DNA from: Paenibacillus auburnensis
GTDB taxonomy: Bacteria > Bacillota > Bacilli > Paenibacillales > Paenibacillaceae
Reading direction: 5' to 3'
Length of the DNA stretch: 47,340 nucleotides
NCBI RefSeq assembly: GCF_927798115.1
Contig: NZ_CAKMMG010000018.1
Coordinates: forward strand, 1 to 47,340
Made by a program: the position numbers and the translations under genes. Below, piece by piece: positions 31,933 through 40,089 of this stretch. The stretch's first letter is position 1; each line of letters begins with the position of its first letter. Under the pieces are notes generated by a model. That model was not told the DNA's origin, ran no database searches, and worked only from the letters and a program-made list of their open reading frames with translations.

Positions 31933-32052
31933 TAAATTAGCAGTAAAGTCCGTACAGCCCAGTTCTTTACCTACTCTATGAAGCCTTAAACAAAACATCC
32001 CTCAGCTTCTAAAAGACCAAGGGATGCGCCAGGATGAAGGCTTTTTTTCGGT
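31933..32052 (+). other. Nested inverted repeats upstream of the dehydratase gene; possible small RNA
   Basis: On the plus strand, AAGCCTT/AAGGCTT encloses CATCCCT/AGGGATG and is followed by seven T (ending about 32050). A promoter-like TTGCAA-N17-TAAATT lies at 31910-31938 on the same strand, so a transcript of roughly 100 nt could start near 31945. The repeats would also fold in the leader of the leftward dehydratase gene. I cannot tell which reading is right. Confidence 0.2.
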
Positions 32053-32152
32053 TTAATGTATTCTCAATTCCCGGCAAATAGCACTCGTCAGCCTCAATTT
32101 TACCACGTGCCGCAGCCGCCGGGCAAACTTGCTGCCTGCCGCCGCAGCCATT

Positions 32153-32455
32153 CTAGACAAGAACTACCGAAGCCAAATCTTCCTCACCAAGCAAAATGTT
32201 GATCCGGTGCGTCTCCTTATCGTAAATCACAACACCGCTGCCCACCTGAATCATAGGCTCATTGCCAAGCGCGTAAAACAGATCCTCTGCCAGCGCTTCC
32301 CATACTTCCATCTTCGATTCCTGCGGCAGCTCCTGCCATTCGTCCGGCTCCATTTCAAAGAATAGATACCCGTCCGAAATACGCCCAACGGCTTCCGTCA
32401 GTTCATTTAAAATCTCGCTGTAATCTCTTCCGTGCTTAACACCCACATCTATCAC
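32153..32455 (-). CDS. Hypothetical protein
   Basis: 100 residues, acidic, soluble, with mixed helix and strand patterns (EVWEALAEDLFYAL, GSGVVIYDKETHRINILL). I recognise no family. Two GTG codons could start it: 32455, 8 bases after GGAG, or 32446, also 8 bases after a second GGAG. The longer form is given. It stands alone between divergent or distant neighbours. Codon use and the ribosome-binding site make it a likely real gene. Confidence 0.7.
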   Translation of the reverse strand: MIDVGVKHGRDYSEILNELTEAVGRISDGYLFFEMEPDEWQELPQESKMEVWEALAEDLFYALGNEPMIQVGSGVVIYDKETHRINILLGEEDLASVVLV

Positions 32456-32652
32456 TCCGTTTTCTCCACAGATGAATAATAACTTACCTTACCCATTATA
32501 GCCGAAAAAATGACTTCACAAAAAAGGGAATGCTGACGATAAATAAGAATATACGTGATTTTATTACACACAGGGTGTCCCGCCGCTGTTCACGGATGAT
32601 ATATGCGGCTATAAACGGATCACTTCTTAATTCTCATGGACGAGGTGCATAA

Positions 32653-33453
32653 ATGGAAATTTCAACAATAATCGGATTAGTTTTAGGCTTGGTTGCTGTA
32701 CTTTGGGGGATGTTACTGAAAGGGGCGCCAATCCACGCTCTGGAAACGCCTGCCGCTTACGTTATTATCCTGCTAGGTACTGCCGCCTCTCTGTTCATGG
32801 CCTTTCCTTTTTCCGAGATCAAGAATGTGCCCAAGCTGTTCAAAATGATTTTTGTCAGTAAAAAACTGGTTAGCAAAACAGACCTTATCACTACATTTAT
32901 GGAGTGGGCCTCCATTACCCGCCGCGAAGGTCTGCTGGCGCTGGAATCCAAGGTAGACGAAATTGAGGACGACTTCCTGCGAAACGGAATGCGGATGATT
33001 ATCGACGGAAACGACCAGGAGTTCGTTCGAGATGTATTAATGGAAGATATTCACGCCACTGAAGAAAGACATAAGGCCGGAGCGCTGATCTTCTCCCAGG
33101 CAGGTATGTACGCCCCTACACTGGGGGTACTCGGTGCCGTTATCGGACTTATCGCCGCACTTGCGGATATGAGTGATATGGGAAAGCTGGCTCATGCGAT
33201 CGGGGCCGCCTTCATTGCAACACTCGTCGGTATCTTTACCGGTTATGTACTGTGGCATCCGATCTCCAATAAGCTCAAACGGCTGTCCAAACGTGAAATT
33301 CAGATTCGGCTGATGATGGTAGAGGGCCTGCTGTCCATTCAGTCCGGAGTATCCACAATCGCCATTAACCAAAAACTCTCTGTCTTCCTGACCCCGGCGG
33401 AACGTGCCAAGCTGAACGATAAGGAGGGCGGCTCGAGTGAGCAAAAAGACTAG
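32653..33453 (+). CDS. motA: Flagellar stator protein MotA/MotP family
   Basis: 266 residues with four membrane segments: two at the N-terminus (about 4-22 and 34-53) and two in 150-205 around APTLGVLGAVIGLIAAL and HAIGAAFIATLVGIFTGY. The cytoplasmic loop has the charged torque-generating region GLLALESKVDEIEDDFLRNG. With MotB it forms the ion-driven stator. Whether it uses protons or sodium (MotP type) is not settled by sequence reading alone. ATG with GAGGTG upstream. It overlaps motB by 17 bases. No other flagellar gene is nearby. Confidence 0.93.
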   Translation: MEISTIIGLVLGLVAVLWGMLLKGAPIHALETPAAYVIILLGTAASLFMAFPFSEIKNVPKLFKMIFVSKKLVSKTDLITTFMEWASITRREGLLALESKVDEIEDDFLRNGMRMIIDGNDQEFVRDVLMEDIHATEERHKAGALIFSQAGMYAPTLGVLGAVIGLIAALADMSDMGKLAHAIGAAFIATLVGIFTGYVLWHPISNKLKRLSKREIQIRLMMVEGLLSIQSGVSTIAINQKLSVFLTPAERAKLNDKEGGSSEQKD

Positions 33454-34252
33454 ACATGAGGAACACGAAGAGCATGCCGATGAATCCTGGCTCTTGCCTT
33501 ATTCGGACTTAATGACACTTCTGGTTGCCCTCTTCCTGGTTATGTATGCCATGAGTGCTACCGACGCTAAGAAATTCGAGGAAATGAGTCAGGCGTTCAG
33601 CAGCGCGCTGAACGGCGGAACCGGTATTCTCGATCAGCGATCAGCGACTCCCACTAAGTCCCAGCTCGACCAGGGCAAGAATGATAAGATGGACAGCGTT
33701 GTTGCCAAAAATACTGGAGAATCAGAGCTCGTAAAGCTGCGTAAACAGGAACAAGAGGATCTGGGGAAGCTGAAGAAACAGTTCGATCAGTATATTGATA
33801 AAAACGGGCTTAGCGATCTGCTCAGCACCAAGCTGAATCAGTCACAGCTGATGATTACGATCAGCGACAACGCCCTGTTCGCGTCCGGACAGGCTGAGGT
33901 AAAGGATGATTCCCGCCAGCTGGCCAAGTCAATCTCAACCATGTTGCAGCAATTTCCTGATTATGAGGTACTGGTGCAAGGGCATACGGATAACATCCCA
34001 ATATCCAACAGCAGTTACTCGTCTAACTGGGATCTCAGCGTAGACCGTGCCCTTCATTTCATGAAAATCCTGCTTCTGAACCCGAACCTGAATCCCGTCA
34101 AGTTCAGTCCGATCGGTTACGGGGAATATCATCCGATCGCCCCTAATACTACAGCCGCCGGACGGGCCAAAAACCGCCGTGTGGAGGTCTCCATCCTTCG
34201 TAAATATCAGGAGGCAACGAATACCACCACCGTTGCTCCTTCCGGCAAATAA
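33437..34252 (+). CDS. motB: Flagellar stator protein MotB/MotS family
   Basis: 271 residues. A short charged N-terminus is followed by one membrane helix holding the ion-binding D24 (PYSDLMTLLVALFLVMYAMS), a plug/linker region, and a C-terminal OmpA-type peptidoglycan-binding domain (LVQGHTDNIPIS ... GRAKNRRVEVSIL). It anchors the MotA ring to the wall. The GTG start is 9 bases after GGAGG, inside the end of motA, so translation is coupled. Confidence 0.94.
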   Translation: MSKKTRHEEHEEHADESWLLPYSDLMTLLVALFLVMYAMSATDAKKFEEMSQAFSSALNGGTGILDQRSATPTKSQLDQGKNDKMDSVVAKNTGESELVKLRKQEQEDLGKLKKQFDQYIDKNGLSDLLSTKLNQSQLMITISDNALFASGQAEVKDDSRQLAKSISTMLQQFPDYEVLVQGHTDNIPISNSSYSSNWDLSVDRALHFMKILLLNPNLNPVKFSPIGYGEYHPIAPNTTAAGRAKNRRVEVSILRKYQEATNTTTVAPSGK

Positions 34253-34264
34253 GTGCCAATATGC

Positions 34265-34314
34265 AAAAAAAGAGCTGTTCTTCGGGTCTCCCCGCCGGAA
34301 CAGCTCTTTTTTTG
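34265..34314. terminator. Bidirectional terminator between motB and rluF
   Basis: A 16-bp stem AAAAAAAGAGCTGTTC and complement with T runs on both strands, between converging genes. Confidence 0.93.
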
Positions 34315-34337
34315 TGCTAATGCCCATTTTCTGGCAG

Positions 34338-35051
34338 CTATTGTAGTTCATAATTCAGCATGGCTCCCAGCTCCTGCTTCTCCTGTGCCGATAATTCGCG
34401 CCATTCACCGGTCCGCAAAGCGCCCAGGCGAATGTTCATAATACGGATACGTTGCAGGCTTCTAACCTCATAGCCAAAGGCACTGCACATACGGCGGATC
34501 TGCCGGTTCTTGCCTTCGGTCAGAATGATGCGAAACACCCGCTCACTTATCCGTGTCACTTCACAAGGAAGCGTCTTGCCACCTAGGATCTTTACTCCAC
34601 TCGACATCCCTGTGATAAAGGACGGTGTTACCGGTCTGTCTACCGTTACAACATATTCCTTTTCATGTTTACCTTCAGCACGCAATATTTTATTGACGAT
34701 ATCGCCGTCATTCGTAAGCAGGATTAGGCCTTCAGAATCTTTATCGAGCCGGCCTATCGGAAAAATACGTTCTTGATGTCCCACAAAATCAACGATATTG
34801 CCCTGAATATGGGCTTCTGTGGTGGAAGTGATGCCCACCGGTTTATTTAGAGCGATATAAACGACCTTGCTGCCCGTTTCAAGCTCTTTCCCATCGATCA
34901 GCACCTTATCCCCCGTAGAGGCCTGGCTGCCAAGCACAGCACGCTCTCCGTTGATGGTCACCCTTCCGCTCTCAACCAGCTTGTCTGCTTCACGGCGTGA
35001 ACAGTATCCTGTCTCACTGATGAATTTATTAATTCTCACTTCTGTCTTCAC
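34338..35051 (-). CDS. rluF: 23S rRNA pseudouridine synthase, RluF type
   Basis: 237 residues. An N-terminal S4 RNA-binding domain (INKFISETGYCSRREADKLV) precedes the RsuA/RluB/E/F catalytic domain with the aspartate D103 in GRLDKDSEGLILLTND. The wording of many segments (ALNKPVGITSTTE, NIVDFVGHQERIFPIGRLDK, NRQIRRMCSAFGYEV) resembles E. coli RluF more than RluB or RsuA. It would modify U in 23S helix 75. The start GTG lies 8 bp after the kinase stop and has a weak ribosome-binding site, so it may be coupled; the GTG at residue 5, 11 bases after GGAG, is an alternative. Confidence 0.87.
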   Translation of the reverse strand: MKTEVRINKFISETGYCSRREADKLVESGRVTINGERAVLGSQASTGDKVLIDGKELETGSKVVYIALNKPVGITSTTEAHIQGNIVDFVGHQERIFPIGRLDKDSEGLILLTNDGDIVNKILRAEGKHEKEYVVTVDRPVTPSFITGMSSGVKILGGKTLPCEVTRISERVFRIILTEGKNRQIRRMCSAFGYEVRSLQRIRIMNIRLGALRTGEWRELSAQEKQELGAMLNYELQ

Positions 35052-35059
35052 TCCGTTCT

Positions 35060-37357
35060 TTAATCAATCCTTGACTGGGGCCCCGGCTCACGTGCTGCAG
35101 GCAGTATAATTGTAATTTCAGCCCCGCTGCCGTATTCACTGCGAATTTCCATACTGCCTTTATGGGCCTGGATGATCCGCTGGCTGACCATCAGCCCAAG
35201 ACCTGTTCCTGTCTCCTTATTCGTAAAGAAAGGCTCACCCAGCTTCGGCAGCATATCCTCAGGGATTCCCTCGCCTTCGTCCGAGAGTACAATGATAACA
35301 GAATTCTCCTTCGTCTGCTGCTTAACAGTGATTGTGCCGCCTTCAGGCATAGCTTCAATTGCATTTTTAACGATATTTATAAATACCTGCTTCAACTGGT
35401 TCTCCTCACAATGTACCATTGCAGGCTGCTCAGAGAACTGCGACTCAAATTCGATACCGAAGAGATGGGCTTGGCTGCCCAGCAGGGAAATTACATCATT
35501 TAGAATGTAGCGTACATCCTTCTCCTGGAAGTGGACAGCCTGCGGCTTGGCCAGAATCAGAAATTCACTCACAATCATATTAATCCGTTCCAGTTCTGAG
35601 AGCATCAGATCAATATGGAGCGGTATGAGAAGACCCTTCTCCTTCTGGAGCTGCAGGAATCCGCGGAGCGTCGTAAGCGGATTGCGGATTTCATGGGCTA
35701 CCCCAGCCGCAAGCTGGCCAACAGTAGTCAGTTTTTCGGAGCGTCTCAGCAGTTCTTCAATCCGGTTGCGTTCGGTCATATCCCTGGAGACATGTACAAA
35801 CGATTGCGGACGGCCATCTTCATCACGAATAATCGATGTACTTACGCTGACCTCCACAATCGATCCGTCGCGCTTGAGTCTGAACGTCTCTATCGGTGGC
35901 AGAACAGCTCCATTCTTCAGCTCCTGCAGCCTCGCTTCTTCCTGCTTCTGCGCCGTAGCCGGCACCAGATAAGGCATCTTAATTCGTGCATCAGCCGCAT
36001 TCCAGCCGTACAGCTCTTCAAAAGCCCTGTTGGTGCTAGTGATCCGGCCCTCCATGTCTACGGTGTGGATCGCATCCGAAGTGCCGTTGATCACCGACTC
36101 CAGATGCTCTTTAACCGCCCTGTTCTCTTCGAGCGTTTTGCCCAGCTGATTCGTGTGCTGAAGCAAGTGTGAGGTCATGGCATTAATCCGGCTGGCCAGC
36201 TGCCCCAGCTCGTCACGGCTGTCCACATCCAGCGGGGACTCAAACTTGCCAACAGCAACATCACTGACCTTTCGCAGGATATGCTGAATAGGACGGGTGA
36301 CAACGCCAGCCAGTGCATAGCTGCATATGAAAAAGATGACTAACAGCAGCACCGAGGTCGTAATATTATTTACCAGTTCCTTCTTGATTACCGATGAGAT
36401 TACCGAATAATCCATTACCACACATATGACATAGTCATCGATGCCGGGTTGGCTGATCGGGATAAAGCTTTTGAGCACTCTTTTGCCCAGCGCTTCTGTA
36501 TCCAGTGTAACTGGGGCATCCTTGCTCAGCGCCGTCATGATCGCCACCCTATCTTCTTCAACATTACCATAAATATAGGTTCCATACTGAATCGGACGGT
36601 TTTGCAGCTTATAATTGACACTGTCCGAGCCATCAGGCTGCATGCTCTCCGAAGCAAAGCTTTTGGGGTTAATTCCTGTGATCTCTAAAAGTCCCGAATT
36701 GACTTCCTTAGAGCGCTTGATGAGTTCCTCGGGCTCCATAATTCTCACATAGTCACTCACTGCCGTACTGCGGATATAAGGATCGATGATATAGTTTCTC
36801 GACGGATCGCGGTAATATCCCCACTTCTCAATATATTTGGGAGTGGAGGTAGAGAATTCAAAGGGCCCTGACCAGAAATTCTCAAGGGTCTGGCCCTGCT
36901 TAACCGATACTCTTTGACCTGCAAACAGCTCAAGCAAAGCTACATACCAATAATCCATGCCCCTGGTAGACAGCCCAAGCTCGGCAGGATCGGAGGATTT
37001 AGCCACTACAATGTCATCTTCAGTTTTGACAAGAAGGGAAATATTAGACACACCAAGTTTTTTTACCAGGCTCTTCAGCTGGTTGTTATTCACATTCTTG
37101 ATATCCGGATCAAGCTCCTCAGCGGCAAGTATGGCAGCCAGCCGAAGATTCTGGGCCATTTGTTGCTGTACATAATTGGAGCTGTAACTGCTCTGCTCGA
37201 CAGAGACCGCGATCTGCATAGCGGTCATCTTCATATTATTTTCGCTTTCACTACGCAGGTTATTACGGGCTGTATAAAGGTTCAGCGTTAAATTGAGCGC
37301 CAGGATTAACAATACCGAACCAAAAATAATAGCTGATAATTTAGTTTTTATGGACAA
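35060..37357 (-). CDS. Orphan sporulation-type sensor histidine kinase
   Basis: 765 residues: membrane helix (about 7-28), long extracellular sensor region to about 330, second helix (VLLLVIFFICSYALAGV), HAMP, a coiled stretch, PAS (around VINGTSDAIHTVDMEG), HisKA with H555 in AAGVAHEIRNPLTTLRGFLQ, and HATPase_c with DEGEGIP and GTGLGLMV. The H-box is the type found in KinA-KinE, which phosphorylate Spo0F. No response regulator is adjacent. Spo0F is encoded in the same window, so a phosphorelay role is plausible but inferred. The start is TTG, 10 bases after GAGGTG. A palindrome overlaps its promoter. Confidence 0.9.
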   Translation of the reverse strand: MSIKTKLSAIIFGSVLLILALNLTLNLYTARNNLRSESENNMKMTAMQIAVSVEQSSYSSNYVQQQMAQNLRLAAILAAEELDPDIKNVNNNQLKSLVKKLGVSNISLLVKTEDDIVVAKSSDPAELGLSTRGMDYWYVALLELFAGQRVSVKQGQTLENFWSGPFEFSTSTPKYIEKWGYYRDPSRNYIIDPYIRSTAVSDYVRIMEPEELIKRSKEVNSGLLEITGINPKSFASESMQPDGSDSVNYKLQNRPIQYGTYIYGNVEEDRVAIMTALSKDAPVTLDTEALGKRVLKSFIPISQPGIDDYVICVVMDYSVISSVIKKELVNNITTSVLLLVIFFICSYALAGVVTRPIQHILRKVSDVAVGKFESPLDVDSRDELGQLASRINAMTSHLLQHTNQLGKTLEENRAVKEHLESVINGTSDAIHTVDMEGRITSTNRAFEELYGWNAADARIKMPYLVPATAQKQEEARLQELKNGAVLPPIETFRLKRDGSIVEVSVSTSIIRDEDGRPQSFVHVSRDMTERNRIEELLRRSEKLTTVGQLAAGVAHEIRNPLTTLRGFLQLQKEKGLLIPLHIDLMLSELERINMIVSEFLILAKPQAVHFQEKDVRYILNDVISLLGSQAHLFGIEFESQFSEQPAMVHCEENQLKQVFINIVKNAIEAMPEGGTITVKQQTKENSVIIVLSDEGEGIPEDMLPKLGEPFFTNKETGTGLGLMVSQRIIQAHKGSMEIRSEYGSGAEITIILPAAREPGPQSRID

Positions 37358-37413
37358 GCTGCTTTTTCACCTCTTATCCGCTGGTAAAAAAATCAAGCGG
37401 AGTGTTCATGAAT

Positions 37414-37442
37414 ATCATACCTTTTGCCTAACCATTTGAAAA
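37414..37442 (-). promoter_or_regulatory. Promoter of the sensor kinase gene
   Basis: Minus-strand -35 TTTTCA (37437-37442), 17 bp, -10 TATGAT (37414-37419), about 57 bp upstream of the TTG start. Confidence 0.5.
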
Positions 37443-37455
37443 GACATTTCAAATG
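37433..37455. repeat. Perfect palindrome over the kinase -35, candidate operator
   Basis: CATTTGAAA, 5 bp, TTTCAAATG: a perfect 9+5+9 inverted repeat, covering the -35 hexamer of the kinase promoter. No T run follows on either strand, which argues for a protein-binding site rather than a terminator. The binding protein is unknown. Confidence 0.55.
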
Positions 37456-37525
37456 CGGCTCTCCTCCATAAAACATTGAATTTTAAAGGCGGTTTCTCTA
37501 CAATAGCAAGAAGAAAAGGTGAAAA

Positions 37526-37619
37526 CCATCCACAGGCTATTCACATATAAACAATTTATTAAATGGCGATGTGCACAATATTGTGTATAAGTCGGCGGTT
37601 ATCCACAGAGTTATGCACA
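37526..37619 (+). promoter_or_regulatory. DnaA-box cluster upstream of tadA and the sensor kinase
   Basis: A perfect DnaA box TTATCCACA lies at 37599-37607, with single-mismatch boxes at 37611-37619 (TTATGCACA) and, inverted, at 37582-37590 (TTATACACA). Weaker two-mismatch copies are at 37526-37534, 37537-37545 and, inverted, 37570-37578. The 37358-37638 gap is AT-rich. This could be a DnaA-titrating or regulatory site near oriC. Confidence 0.6.
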
Positions 37620-37674
37620 ATTTGTTAAGAACGAATATTTGTTCGTTGTACAAAGAGTGTTATTAGAAGGGAAG

Positions 37675-38184
37675 ATGAGCTTGAATATTCAAACCGGTGA
37701 ACTGTCGGCGGAAGAGCTGGCGATTCATGAATTATGGATGAGAGAGGCCATTGCGGAAGCCCGCAAAGCTGAAAGCTTGGGCGAGGTGCCAATCGGTGCA
37801 ATCGTTGTACGTCACGGCGAGATTATCGGACGCGGCTACAATCTGCGGGAAACTACGCTGGACTCTACTGCACATGCCGAAATGGTGGCCATCCGGGAAG
37901 CCAGCATCGCGCTGAATTCCTGGAGGCTGCTTGACTGCCAGCTGTATGTGACGCTGGAGCCTTGCCCCATGTGCGCAGGAGCGATGGTTCAGTCGCGGCT
38001 GCCGCTTACTGTATACGGCACCACAGATCCCAAGGCGGGCTGCGCCGGCACACTTATGAATTTGCTGGAGGAACCGAGATTCAACCACCGGACCGAGGTT
38101 ATTCAAGGTGTCCTGCAGGAAGAATGCGCAGAGCTGCTGACTTCCTTCTTCCGCCGGTTGCGGCAGAGGCCGTCGAAGCTCTAG
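37675..38184 (+). CDS. tadA: tRNA-specific adenosine deaminase TadA
   Basis: 169 residues. The zinc/catalytic motif H67-A-E69 (TAHAEMVAI) and C97-x-x-C100 (EPCPMCAGA) define the cytidine-deaminase fold; the surrounding sequence is TadA, which makes inosine at position 34 of tRNA-Arg(ACG). The ATG at 37675 is close (about 4 bases) to GAAGG; the TTG two codons on, 9 bases after AAGGG, may be the true start. In B. subtilis tadA precedes scr and dnaX directly; here it is on the opposite strand and 33 kb away. Confidence 0.95.
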   Translation: MSLNIQTGELSAEELAIHELWMREAIAEARKAESLGEVPIGAIVVRHGEIIGRGYNLRETTLDSTAHAEMVAIREASIALNSWRLLDCQLYVTLEPCPMCAGAMVQSRLPLTVYGTTDPKAGCAGTLMNLLEEPRFNHRTEVIQGVLQEECAELLTSFFRRLRQRPSKL

Positions 38185-38254
38185 CCTGTTTTGGTACAAA
38201 AGGCTATAAAGTCCATCATCTACGCTGCCACTTGCGGATAAAAGGAGGCTCACC

Positions 38255-38827
38255 ATGTCATTTAAGCTGTACAATAATGCTCAGGGCATCTACCTAGCCC
38301 TGCTGCAGAAACAGGACGCAAATGATCTGCTCCAGCTGCGTCTGCGCAACAGGGAACAGCATCAGCCGTATGAACCGCTGCGTGAAGCCGATTATTTTAC
38401 ACTTGAAAGCCAGGAACTGCTGATCAGCCAGCGTATGAACGATGCAGACCAGGATAGGGCCTATATGTTTGGTATCTTCCTGCTGGACGGGCAACTGGCC
38501 GGACAGATCACTATCTCCAATATCGTACGCGGTGTAGCACAATATGGCGACCTCGGCTATTTTATAGATCATACCGTCCAGGGCAAGGGTTATACAACTG
38601 CTGCCGCCCGGCTTATTCTGGACTATTCCTTCCGGGCCCTTGCGCTTCATAGGGTGCAGGCAGCTATCCTGCTTCACAATGATGCCTCACGCCGGGTGCT
38701 GGAGAAAAACGGCTTCCAGGCTGAAGGTATCGCCCGCCGCTACCTTAAGATCAACGGGGAATGGCAGGATCACCGGACCTATGCCATCCTGGCAGACGAC
38801 TTCCTAGCAGAAAAAGTTCAACCTTAA
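38255..38827 (+). CDS. RimJ/RimL-type N-acetyltransferase
   Basis: 190 residues. It has the layout of RimJ/RimL/YdaF acetyltransferases: LRLRNREQHQPYEP near the N-terminus, the acetyl-CoA loop in DLGYFIDHTVQGKGYTTAAA, and the C-terminal NDASRRVLEKNGFQAEGIAR with EWQDHRTYAIL. It probably acetylates a protein N-terminus or small amine; the exact target is unknown. ATG with AAAGGAGG 6 bases upstream. It lies 70 bp behind tadA and may share its transcript. Confidence 0.9.
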   Translation: MSFKLYNNAQGIYLALLQKQDANDLLQLRLRNREQHQPYEPLREADYFTLESQELLISQRMNDADQDRAYMFGIFLLDGQLAGQITISNIVRGVAQYGDLGYFIDHTVQGKGYTTAAARLILDYSFRALALHRVQAAILLHNDASRRVLEKNGFQAEGIARRYLKINGEWQDHRTYAILADDFLAEKVQP

Positions 38828-38831
38828 CACG

Positions 38832-38879
38832 CAAAAAACCTACAAGAGTGCGAGCGGTTCGCATTCCTGCAGGTTTTTC
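38832..38879. terminator. Bidirectional terminator, acetyltransferase / lipoprotein
   Basis: Stem AAAAAACCT.CA..GAATGCGA against TCGCATTC.TG.AGGTTTTT (small bulges) between converging genes, with A/T runs on both sides. Confidence 0.85.
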
Positions 38880-38892
38880 TCATTTTAAAAGA

Positions 38893-39984
38893 TTAGTAAG
38901 TGCTCATTCCGCCAAACTGCTGCTGCAGCTCTTCCATTGTAATAACATTCTCACCCTCAGGTATACCAATCGTGAAGGTTGGTTTCTCATTAATCTTACT
39001 GTATTGATTGCTTCCGGTTAGTGACAAGCTGACATTCTGGCCTTGCTCCGGATCCTTAACTACAATGTCCATCAGCAGGTCTTGATACACCGGGAAATCA
39101 TCCTTGTTGACTGCAGTGTTCAGCTGGAACTTGTTAACTGTAAGATAGTTGCCCAGGTCCGCCAAACTTTTATCGAATTCTGCCCGGGTCTCGCTGGATT
39201 GCAGCTCTTCCTTGGCTTTGGCCAGATCAGCCTCGTCAATTTGCAGCATTTCTTTGTATTCTTCTTTACTCAGGATATCAATAATCTTAGGCAATGCATT
39301 ATTCACAAGAATTGTGATCGCTTCTTTGACGTTATTATTAGTCACCTCGAACCGGACAACCTGGTTGGCTTCTACACCCTCAGGCAATGCGGCATCCTTA
39401 GGCTTCACGTCTGAAAAATAGGTCTTCTCATCATACTCACCCAGGAGCGTGCTCAGCACTTCATTGGTGAGATCCTGCGCTTTCTTAGTATCCAGTGAAT
39501 CAGGGTTGAACTCTACACCTTCCTGTTCCGCTAACTCCTTCAGATCCATCTTCAGGAACTTGCCTACAATCGTCTCAGGAAGCGGTAAAAGCGGAATTGA
39601 AGGTATTTTGACATACAGAGTTTCCCCGGTCATCACCATCGGGATATTGAAGGTCATTGCCATATCGCCCTTCAGATTCAGCACCAGTGTTAATTCAGTC
39701 TGCCTCGGATCAGCCTGATAAACTCCGTTCACGGAAATATCCGCATTCTTCAGCATATTTAGCACCATGCCCGTAGTTCCATCGGTTTCCCCTGCAGGTG
39801 CATCAATAGTCAGATTATTCACTGTGAGCTTGCTCTGCATTTCATAAGAAGTCATTGTCATGGCTTTGGTTGCAGCTGACTTCAACGCCTCCTTAGGCGC
39901 CTGTTCTTTACTGGCACATCCGGGCAAAATAACTGCAGCTGTAAGCAGTAATGCAGCAGCAGACAACCCCCATTTTTTAATCAT
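38893..39984 (-). CDS. Lipoprotein of unknown function
   Basis: 363 residues. A type II signal peptide ends in the lipobox LPGC with C23 as the lipidated residue. The mature part has two similar-looking halves with long beta-strand stretches (TELTLVLNLKGDMAMTFNIP and NVSLSLTGSNQYSKI) and Lys/Glu-rich helices. I recognise no catalytic motif. The fold may be a lipid- or ligand-binding sheet of the LolA/LppX sort, which is only a guess from the pattern. The ATG at 39984 follows GAGAGGAG by 7 bases. Confidence 0.78.
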   Translation of the reverse strand: MIKKWGLSAAALLLTAAVILPGCASKEQAPKEALKSAATKAMTMTSYEMQSKLTVNNLTIDAPAGETDGTTGMVLNMLKNADISVNGVYQADPRQTELTLVLNLKGDMAMTFNIPMVMTGETLYVKIPSIPLLPLPETIVGKFLKMDLKELAEQEGVEFNPDSLDTKKAQDLTNEVLSTLLGEYDEKTYFSDVKPKDAALPEGVEANQVVRFEVTNNNVKEAITILVNNALPKIIDILSKEEYKEMLQIDEADLAKAKEELQSSETRAEFDKSLADLGNYLTVNKFQLNTAVNKDDFPVYQDLLMDIVVKDPEQGQNVSLSLTGSNQYSKINEKPTFTIGIPEGENVITMEELQQQFGGMSTY

Positions 39985-40089
39985 TATTGTTCTCCTCTCC
40001 CATGTAAAGAAATTATTTCCCCTCCTAATGATAAACCATTTCGCAAATACGAGAAACATTACGTTTCATTCGCGCCTCTGGTTTCAATC

